Assembly (NCBI GenBank): GCA_902782625.1
Contig: CACZNZ010000364.1
Coordinates: 1-5,095 of the forward strand
Length of the DNA: 5,095 nucleotides
Reading direction: 5' to 3'
DNA from: an uncultured Lachnospiraceae bacterium
Lineage (GTDB): Bacteria > Bacillota > Clostridia > Lachnospirales > Lachnospiraceae
Positions 1-5,095 of this stretch are shown in pieces. The notes under the pieces were generated by a model. The model ran no database searches. It worked only from the letters and a program-made list of their open reading frames with translations, and had not been told where the DNA came from. Numbering within the stretch: position 1 is the first letter of the stretch; every line of letters starts with the position of its first letter. The translations under genes were made by a program, and so were the position numbers.

Positions 1-13
1 GATCAGGAAAAAC

Positions 14-18
14 AGGAA
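14..18 (+). promoter_or_regulatory. Probable ribosome binding site of the carboxylesterase gene
   Basis: AGGAA lies 9 nt before the ATG at 28. It is a moderate Shine-Dalgarno match with normal spacing and supports that ATG as the start. A second AGGAA lies at 5-9 but is too far from this ATG. The esterase frame has no stop between position 1 and 28, so an upstream start outside the window cannot be excluded. Confidence 0.5.
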
Positions 19-27
19 ATCATATAT

Positions 28-1719
28 ATGAAGACAGAAAAAGAAATGCTTGAGAAATACGGCGTAAACAGGAAGATTAAAGGCGATGTCTATGATCGGA
101 AACTGGCAGTCCGCTGTAAGAACGGAACATTTCTCGGGCGGATGAAGAAAAAGGTTCGTTCCTATAAAGGGATTCCCTATGCAGTACCCCCTGTTGGGAA
201 ACGACGGTGGAAAGAGCCGGAACCGGCTCCGGCAAATGACGGATGCTTTGAAGCATATTATTTTGGGAAGTCTCCTATACAGACGAAAGCGGAGACGGAG
301 AGAGCTTCTTTTTATAAACAGGGCGAAGATTGTCTGACGTTAAATGTCTGGACGAGCAATGCCGTAAAGTCATCTGGCAAGCCGGTGATGGTCTTTTTCC
401 CGGGCGGCGGGTACGGTTGGGGCGGCACAGCAGATCCCATCTATGACGGTCAGAATTTCGTGGAAAAATGGGAGGATATCGTACTGGTTACTGTGAATTA
501 CCGTGTCGGAATGATGGGGTTTGTGGACTTTTCCAGTGTAGAAGGTGGAGAAGGATATGCCAAAAGTGGCAATCTGGGACTCCTTGATCAGGTGTGTGCC
601 CTGGAGTGGGTCAAAGAGAATATTGCCGGTTTTGGCGGGGATCCTGATCAGGTGACGGTGTTCGGAGAATCCGCCGGGGCAAGCAGTGCCAGTCTTCTTC
701 CGCTGATGAAAGAAAGCAAGGGCTTATTTCGGCGAATCATCGCACAGAGCGGATCGGTAGCATTCACTTTCAGTAAAGACGAATGCCAGGATTTTACAAA
801 AAAACTCCTGAAGGAAACGGGTTGTTCTTCTATGGAGGAGCTTCTTGCACTCAGCGAAAAAGAGCTGATGAAGGCGAATCAATCTCTGAATGACTACAAT
901 AATTTTCCGGAAAGAGACGGCATTGTCCTTCCGGAAGATCCCTATGAGGCTTATCGGCAGGGGAAGGCTTCTGACATTGATATGATGATTGGTACCAATG
1001 CGGATGAAACAAGATATTGGATTGGAGAAGTGGGAGGATATCCTTTATACTTATTTGCCGGCTCCCTTCTTTATAAAAGCACGGTAAAGAAAATCGATGA
1101 AAAAGATTTTCACTATGTGAAGGAATTTCAAAAGCTTCAGAAAGACAGAATTATCTGGAACCGGACAGAGTTTATGAATGAACTGCTCTTCAGGGTTCCG
1201 GCAGTGGTCCAGGCAGCTTACCATGCAGATGCCGGGGGCAATACCTATATGTATTACTGGACAAAGGAATCGGAGATTCCTCACTACGGTGCCTGTCATG
1301 CCGTGGAGCTTGCGTATGTTTTCGGGAACCTGGATGATACCATATTTACCGGGAAACCGGCGGATCCGGCTTTGGCACATGCCGTACAGAAAATGTGGGT
1401 TCAGTTTGCCAAAACGGGTAATCCCTCAACAGAACAGTATACCTGGGCTCCGTATGATTCCCAAAAACGCAATACCATGTTCCTCGGTGAGATTATCGGA
1501 GAAATTTCCGACCCGATGAAGAAAGCCAGAGAATGTATAGAACCATTGCTTTCTTACCGAATCAACGGATATTACGGTGTTTATGACAGTGCGATCAAAT
1601 GTTTAGGATCGGAGATTCTGTCTGTGTTACAGCCACTGTTGATTCTGCAGCTGATTGTCTGGGGAGTCTATTATGGGAAGAAACGAATTAGAAAGAGAAG
1701 GAGAAAAGAGGATGGATAA
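28..1719 (+). CDS. Type B carboxylesterase/lipase family protein with C-terminal membrane helix
   Basis: An alpha/beta-hydrolase of the carboxylesterase type B family, which hydrolyses carboxylic esters. The sequence shows the family's EDCL signature (E100-L103), a GGG oxyanion-hole loop (G126-G128), the nucleophile elbow FGESAGA with Ser215, the acid Glu327 in GTNADE, and His424 in CHAVE; the Ser-Glu-His triad is complete. At 563 residues it is slightly long for the family because of a C-terminal hydrophobic stretch (about 530-549) followed by nine basic residues in ten (551-560). No signal peptide is visible, and the N-terminus is charged. The residue before the GGG loop is Pro125, where His is usual. 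The last 8 nt overlap the next gene, so it is probably the first visible gene of an operon with the acyltransferase-like and ligase genes. The start at 28 has a fair ribosome binding site, but the frame is open to the window edge. Family assignment is secure; the substrate is unknown. Confidence 0.93.
   Translation: MKTEKEMLEKYGVNRKIKGDVYDRKLAVRCKNGTFLGRMKKKVRSYKGIPYAVPPVGKRRWKEPEPAPANDGCFEAYYFGKSPIQTKAETERASFYKQGEDCLTLNVWTSNAVKSSGKPVMVFFPGGGYGWGGTADPIYDGQNFVEKWEDIVLVTVNYRVGMMGFVDFSSVEGGEGYAKSGNLGLLDQVCALEWVKENIAGFGGDPDQVTVFGESAGASSASLLPLMKESKGLFRRIIAQSGSVAFTFSKDECQDFTKKLLKETGCSSMEELLALSEKELMKANQSLNDYNNFPERDGIVLPEDPYEAYRQGKASDIDMMIGTNADETRYWIGEVGGYPLYLFAGSLLYKSTVKKIDEKDFHYVKEFQKLQKDRIIWNRTEFMNELLFRVPAVVQAAYHADAGGNTYMYYWTKESEIPHYGACHAVELAYVFGNLDDTIFTGKPADPALAHAVQKMWVQFAKTGNPSTEQYTWAPYDSQKRNTMFLGEIIGEISDPMKKARECIEPLLSYRINGYYGVYDSAIKCLGSEILSVLQPLLILQLIVWGVYYGKKRIRKRRRKEDG
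1615..1716 (+). other. C-terminal hydrophobic helix and polybasic tail of the carboxylesterase
   Basis: Residues about 530-549 form a roughly 20-residue hydrophobic stretch (rich in L, I and V, with two Gln and one Pro). It is followed by GKKRIRKRRRKEDG (550-563). This looks like a single C-terminal transmembrane or membrane-associating helix with a cytosolic basic end. Classic type B esterases end without such a segment, so it probably fixes the enzyme at the membrane beside the multi-pass protein encoded next. Topology is unresolved because no export signal is visible at the N-terminus. Confidence 0.65.
1698..1703 (+). promoter_or_regulatory. Ribosome binding site of the acyltransferase-like gene, inside the esterase gene
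   Basis: AAGGAG lies 8 nt before the ATG at 1712. It decides the start of the second gene: the upstream in-frame ATGs at 1655 and 1673 have no comparable site. The motif is embedded in the codons for the esterase's polybasic tail. Confidence 0.85.
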
Positions 1720-2965
1720 AATTCGACAATTATTTGCACAGGAAGAGGTGAATACAGGAAGACAGCCGGAGTTTGATCTTCTGAAGTCTTTCCTGATCAT
1801 CGGTATGATTTTCGTTCATGTGTTTGAAGACTGTTTCGATACACACTCTGTTTTGTCTGATCTGATCGCAGAGTATCTCTGCTGTATCATCGGTGCTGCT
1901 TCTTTCATGTTCTGCATGGGAGTAGCAATGCAGTATTCCCGGAGAGTCAATTCGAAAAATATGGCACTTAGAGGTCTTTCTCTTTTATGTGTCGGACAGT
2001 TGCTGAACCTGGGAAGAAATGTGCTTCCGAACCTGCTGGCTTATTGGGGATCGGGCGGAAAATGGTTTTTATGTCAGATGATGCTGGTCATCCAGGCGGA
2101 CATCTTAAGCTTTGCGGCACTTACGTTTTTCCTTATGGCTATCTTCCTGGCACTGAAACTGACACCCGGACAGATTTTGGGGATTGGAGCTGTCATGAAT
2201 ATCCTGTCGATGCTAGGCTACTATTATCTTCCTGAGCCTTCTGGTTATCTTCAGAAACAGCTGCTGGGGTATTTCATTGTCACAAGCGCAGAGAGTTACT
2301 TCCCTCTGCTTTCTTACTTCTTCTTCGTGGCTTTCGGTTTTTATGTCGGATCAAAATACAGAAGGATCAAGGATAAAGATAAAGCCTGTTCGTATGTATT
2401 TAAGATACTGATTCCAATCTGTGTCATTTATTATACGCTTCGGTTTTTGTTTCCGGTGTCGTGGCTTCCGGCTGTGACAACGGATCTGCAGTATAATATG
2501 CAGCCGTTCCCGGATGCCATCGCAACGAGTCTGGTCAGCATCATATTGCTGGCAGTGGCATATGTGATTATCAGGAAGTGGTTTCATGGGGTGGGGCCAA
2601 GACCGATTACTTCGATATCAAGGAATATCAACCGGTATTACTGTATCAGCTATATGTTTATTCTGCCATTGCAGACACTGTTCATTTATACCTTGGGAGA
2701 ACTTCCCAAACTGACGATAATGCCGTTTATTGCATCAATACTGATTGTCGTCTTCTGTGCGGTTATTGTACAGATTTATGACAGAACACTGGCAGCTCCG
2801 ATTCAGAACATGAAAGTCGGACCTAAGCTTGGAACCTATGTGCTGATTTTGGCGGCCTCCGCAGTGGTGCTGATTTATGTATATCCGAAACTTGACGTAT
2901 ATCCAAATATTTGGAATAATTATCTTATCGACAATATTATAGGTAAAGGAGATTTGTTACTATGA
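1712..2965 (+). CDS. Multi-pass membrane acyltransferase-like protein
   Basis: A 417-residue integral membrane protein with about ten hydrophobic segments spread over nearly its whole length. The N-terminus has the layout R17-x2-E20-x-D22-L-L-K25 leading into a first helix that carries H36 (FVHVFE). This resembles the start of membrane acyltransferases of the acyltransferase-3 and heparan-alpha-glucosaminide N-acetyltransferase-like (DUF1624) groups, in which a conserved His near the first helix is important. Such proteins transfer acyl groups from acyl-CoA or similar donors to sugars or other acceptors at the membrane. The start at 1712 is chosen for its AAGGAG at 8 nt; a longer form from 1655 would add 19 charged residues and lacks a good site. 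It overlaps the esterase by 8 nt and the ligase by 4 nt (ATGA), so translation is probably coupled. Membrane location is very likely; the acyltransferase role is a family-level resemblance, and the acceptor and donor are unknown. Confidence 0.75.
   Translation: MDKIRQLFAQEEVNTGRQPEFDLLKSFLIIGMIFVHVFEDCFDTHSVLSDLIAEYLCCIIGAASFMFCMGVAMQYSRRVNSKNMALRGLSLLCVGQLLNLGRNVLPNLLAYWGSGGKWFLCQMMLVIQADILSFAALTFFLMAIFLALKLTPGQILGIGAVMNILSMLGYYYLPEPSGYLQKQLLGYFIVTSAESYFPLLSYFFFVAFGFYVGSKYRRIKDKDKACSYVFKILIPICVIYYTLRFLFPVSWLPAVTTDLQYNMQPFPDAIATSLVSIILLAVAYVIIRKWFHGVGPRPITSISRNINRYYCISYMFILPLQTLFIYTLGELPKLTIMPFIASILIVVFCAVIVQIYDRTLAAPIQNMKVGPKLGTYVLILAASAVVLIYVYPKLDVYPNIWNNYLIDNIIGKGDLLL
2945..2951 (+). promoter_or_regulatory. 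Ribosome binding site of the ligase gene
   Basis: AAAGGAG lies 10 nt before the ATG at 2962 and 13 nt before a second in-frame ATG at 2965. The spacing favours 2962. The first ATG shares bases with the upstream TGA (ATGA), the usual arrangement for termination-reinitiation coupling. Confidence 0.85.
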
Positions 2966-4974
2966 TGAAAGGACGGGAATTGAATTTTGACACGTGGCTT
3001 GAAGAACTTGCCGGCAGATATGGAGATAAACCTGCTCTGACCTGTGGCATGACGTTATCCTATAAGCAGCTGCTTGGAGCATCGAAAAGATGTGCCGGTG
3101 CATTGATTGCTGCCGGGGTTCAAAAAGGAGACCGCGTTGTCCTGTGGGGAATCAACGGAATCGACTGGGTCGTTGATTTCTTTGGCATTACCATGGCCGG
3201 TGGTGTTGCAGTATTGATGAATTACGGACTGAATGCAGAGGATGCCACTGCGCTTACCAAAATGACTGGGGCAAGCTGGGCGTTGATCGGTGGAAATAAA
3301 GTATCTGCCACAGATCCCAAGGCAGCCGCTGCGGCTATGATAGCCGGCGGAGTACCGATGAATCAGATTATGCCTTCTGCAGAACTTCTCAAAGCGGCGC
3401 TGGATACATCCCGTCCTTTTGATGAGTCCATGTTTGCAGGAAGATTTGCACAGAATAACCCGAAAGATACCAAGTTCATCATCTTCACAACCGGAACAAC
3501 ATCTCTGCCGAAAGCGGTACAGCTTTCTTCTTATTCTGTCTTAAGTGATGTAAGCGGAGCTTTGGAGCTTCTGGGAGACGACTTCTGTCCGGAAGGCTGT
3601 GTTGCTCTTCCGCTTTTCCACAGCTTTGGCTTAGTGGTTTCCCTTGCGATTTTGGAAAATGGTGGACATGTATATCTTCTTGCCGATATCAAACCGCAGC
3701 CTCTTGCTGATATAGTCGCTGCCAATAACATCAGGATGGTTGCGACAGTCGGTGCGGTTTACGGCATGCTGACGGCTCTGCCGGATTTCGAGAATAAACT
3801 TGTAGGAAAACTGAAGACTTGTGTTGTTGGCGGTGGATTTACCACACCGACCGAGATGATGCGTGTAGAGAATGCATTAAACGGCGGCAAGCTCTTGATT
3901 GGATATGGTCAGACTGAATGTTCCCCTGTTATTTCTGTCAATGTCGGCAGCGACTCTCTGGAAAAGAGATCATCCTCTGTCGGACGTATCCTTCCGGGAC
4001 TTGATGTGCGTATCTGGCGTCAGGAAATAGGATTCCTCGAGGAAGGAGAGATCGGTGAAGTTGTGGTCAAAGGACCTATCACCATGAACGGTTATCTTGG
4101 ACTGAGTGAGGAAGAACAGCCGTTTGACAAGGATGGATGGCTGCACACCGGCGATCTTGGTATGATCACAGAGGGGAACCTTCTGCACCTGGCTGGACGA
4201 ATCAAAGACATTATCATCCGAAGCGGCGAAAACATTTCCCCGCAGGAGATTGAAAAGGCCATGATGGAAGAAAAGGGTATCCGGGAAGTCAAAGTTCTTG
4301 GCGCACCGCATCCGATCTGGGGAGAAAGTGTGGAAGCCTGCGTTGTCGTGGACGGAGATGAGCTGGATGAACAGGCACTTCGCAAATCGCTGCGCAGTAA
4401 AATGTCGGCCTACAAAGTGCCGTCTCATTTCTTTGTTTATCCAAGATTCCCACTGAATTCCAACGGTAAGTTGGATCAGCGTGGTCTGAAAGCAGATATG
4501 CTGGGAAAACTTCGTGCAGTCTTTATTGCCAATGCTCTGGATGAGGGACTTCGTGTTCTCAGTGTCAAAGTCAAGAACAGAAAATATACGATTACTCCGG
4601 TATGCGATCTTGTACAGGGAGTGGCTGAGCAGCTCGGATTCCGAGGCAAAAAAGCATATCAGATCCGTGTCAGCGTGGAAGAGATGCTGACCGAGAGAAT
4701 AGCTCACGCCTATGATTCCAATGGAGACATCACGGTGGATGTTATTCTGCAGCCACACTGGATGAGAATCCGTTTCACAGATTCCGGAAAAGCTTATCGC
4801 CTTGATGATAAGGACGCTTCCTTAAGCGCGAAGATTATTCTTGCCAATGTTGACGCTTATGGTACTTCTCTGGCAGGAGAAACACTGGTCGGCAATAATC
4901 TTGACTGGCAGTATGTGGAGGGCTTTGATATTAACGAATATCTCCTCTATCATAAAGAGGAAGGAAAAGCGTAA
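2962..4974 (+). CDS. AMP-forming acyl-CoA synthetase-like ligase fused to an HATPase (RsbW-like) domain
   Basis: A 670-residue ANL-superfamily enzyme; these activate a carboxylate with ATP to an acyl-adenylate and then pass it to CoA or a carrier thiol. Visible motifs: the phosphate loop TTGTTSLPK (176-184), LPLFHSFG (216-223), YGQTE (315-319), the ribose-binding Asp398 in GWLHTGDLG, the hinge region GRIKDIIIRSGENISPQEIE (412-431), and the catalytic Lys503 in NSNGKLD. The adenylation module is therefore complete and probably active. Usual family members end shortly after this lysine (about 500-550 residues). Here about 150 more residues follow, and residues 534-655 resemble a serine-kinase/anti-sigma HATPase domain. 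There is no signal peptide, and the protein is probably cytosolic. It is the last gene of the coupled unit and is followed by a terminator. It plausibly supplies activated acyl groups to the membrane protein encoded upstream; whether the acceptor is CoA, an acyl carrier protein or something else is not shown. The acid substrate cannot be read from the sequence. Confidence 0.9.
   Translation: MMKGRELNFDTWLEELAGRYGDKPALTCGMTLSYKQLLGASKRCAGALIAAGVQKGDRVVLWGINGIDWVVDFFGITMAGGVAVLMNYGLNAEDATALTKMTGASWALIGGNKVSATDPKAAAAAMIAGGVPMNQIMPSAELLKAALDTSRPFDESMFAGRFAQNNPKDTKFIIFTTGTTSLPKAVQLSSYSVLSDVSGALELLGDDFCPEGCVALPLFHSFGLVVSLAILENGGHVYLLADIKPQPLADIVAANNIRMVATVGAVYGMLTALPDFENKLVGKLKTCVVGGGFTTPTEMMRVENALNGGKLLIGYGQTECSPVISVNVGSDSLEKRSSSVGRILPGLDVRIWRQEIGFLEEGEIGEVVVKGPITMNGYLGLSEEEQPFDKDGWLHTGDLGMITEGNLLHLAGRIKDIIIRSGENISPQEIEKAMMEEKGIREVKVLGAPHPIWGESVEACVVVDGDELDEQALRKSLRSKMSAYKVPSHFFVYPRFPLNSNGKLDQRGLKADMLGKLRAVFIANALDEGLRVLSVKVKNRKYTITPVCDLVQGVAEQLGFRGKKAYQIRVSVEEMLTERIAHAYDSNGDITVDVILQPHWMRIRFTDSGKAYRLDDKDASLSAKIILANVDAYGTSLAGETLVGNNLDWQYVEGFDINEYLLYHKEEGKA
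4561..4926 (+). other. Degenerate RsbW/HATPase_c_2-like domain at the ligase C-terminus
   Basis: Residues 534-655 follow the pattern of RsbW-type histidine-kinase-like ATPase domains: an opening strand and helix (T545-P546 to V554-AEQLG), then a strand leading into the N-box helix VEEMLTERIAHAY (572-584), a two-strand segment (590-606), and a D-S-G turn (607-609) in the place of the G1 box. The ending around GNNLDW (644-649) fits the last strand of the fold. The Mg-coordinating Asn of the N-box is Glu578 here, and no clear glycine-rich G2 box is seen. The fold assignment is from pattern recognition only; ATP binding is doubtful. Confidence 0.65.
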
Positions 4975-4992
4975 ACAATATATACAATCTCT

Positions 4993-5022
4993 AAAGGTCG
5001 CCTTGACGGCGGCCTTTTTTTT
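4993..5022 (+). terminator. Intrinsic transcription terminator after the three-gene unit
   Basis: A 10-bp stem (AAAGGTCGCC with GGCGGCCTTT, one G-T wobble) closes a 5-nt TTGAC loop and runs directly into eight T residues. It starts 18 nt after the ligase stop codon. It has few A residues on its left side, so it should work mainly for + strand transcription. It separates the operon from the phosphoesterase gene. Confidence 0.93.
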
Positions 5023-5032
5023 GAAACGGGAG

Positions 5033-5038
5033 AGGAGG
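5033..5038 (+). promoter_or_regulatory. Ribosome binding site of the metallophosphoesterase gene
   Basis: A perfect AGGAGG lies 5 nt before the ATG at 5044, which is slightly close but workable. It fixes the start of the truncated last gene. No convincing promoter is visible in the 21 nt between the terminator and this ATG, so transcription may come from read-through or from a promoter overlapping the terminator. Confidence 0.85.
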
Positions 5039-5043
5039 ATAGT

Positions 5044-5095
5044 ATGAGTTTATATGCGATTGGCGATCTTCATCTGCATTACCCGTCGGTCCTGA
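5044..5095 (+). CDS. Metallophosphoesterase (calcineurin-like), N-terminal fragment cut by the window end
   Basis: Only the first 17 codons are present, giving MSLYAIGDLHLHYPSVL. The hydrophobic strand followed by GDLHLH matches the first metal-binding motif (GDxH, Asp8 and His10) of calcineurin-like phosphoesterases, which cleave phosphate mono- or diesters with a two-metal centre. Many Bacillota carry a small cytosolic phosphoesterase starting with a very similar segment. It has its own strong AGGAGG and lies beyond a terminator, so it is probably not part of the acyl-modification unit. Substrate and full length cannot be judged. Confidence 0.75.
   Translation, partial: MSLYAIGDLHLHYPSVL

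Noticed and set aside
214..229. Short inverted repeat GAGCCGG-AA-CCGGCTC
   Set aside because: It is only 7 bp per arm with a 2-nt centre, inside esterase codons for EPEPAP, with no T-run and no operator context. Probably a coincidence of proline and glutamate codons.
1655..1711. A longer N-terminus for the acyltransferase-like protein starting at 1655
   Set aside because: No Shine-Dalgarno precedes 1655 or the ATG at 1673, whereas 1712 has AAGGAG at ideal spacing. The added residues are charged and fall inside the esterase coding sequence.
3970..4758. A 262-codon open frame on the minus strand inside the ligase gene
   Set aside because: It lies antisense to well-conserved ANL motifs, starts at a GTG without a ribosome binding site, and its translation shows no recognisable domain. 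It is a shadow of the ligase codon pattern.
4978..4988. AT-rich ATATATACAAT as a -10 promoter element for the phosphoesterase gene
   Set aside because: No matching -35 box is found at the right distance upstream, and a transcript starting there would run straight into the terminator at 4993-5022.
4841..5047. A 68-codon open frame overlapping the ligase end and the terminator
   Set aside because: It is in another frame within the ligase HATPase-like domain, reads through the terminator hairpin, and has no ribosome binding site or protein features.

Overview
The window looks like chromosomal DNA of a low-to-mid GC Bacillota bacterium, most likely a gut-type Clostridia/Lachnospiraceae member. 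This rests on the strong purine-rich AGGAG-type ribosome binding sites, tight gene packing with overlapping stops and starts, the moderate GC content, and the character of the proteins. The genus cannot be told from the sequence alone.

Layout: all four genes are on the + strand and almost nothing is non-coding. Positions 28-1719 encode a type B carboxylesterase with a complete Ser-Glu-His triad, plus an unusual C-terminal hydrophobic helix and polybasic tail. Positions 1712-2965 encode a multi-pass membrane protein resembling membrane acyltransferases; its start overlaps the esterase stop by 8 nt. Positions 2962-4974 encode an AMP-forming acyl-CoA synthetase-like (ANL superfamily) ligase; its start overlaps the previous stop as ATGA. 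The ligase has about 150 extra C-terminal residues that resemble a degenerate RsbW-type HATPase domain. A strong intrinsic terminator (4993-5022) closes the transcription unit. The start of a separate gene, a calcineurin-like metallophosphoesterase, begins at 5044 and runs off the window.

The three complete genes form a translationally coupled unit: an enzyme that can activate a carboxylic acid with ATP, a membrane protein that could move an acyl group onto a substrate, and an esterase that could remove one. A working inference is a membrane-associated acyl-modification cycle of an unknown molecule. The ligase's extra domain, related to partner-switching kinases/anti-sigma factors, suggests regulation by a protein partner or a nucleotide. 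No substrate can be assigned. The reading frame of the first gene is open back to the window edge and no promoter is visible, so the operon may extend upstream.
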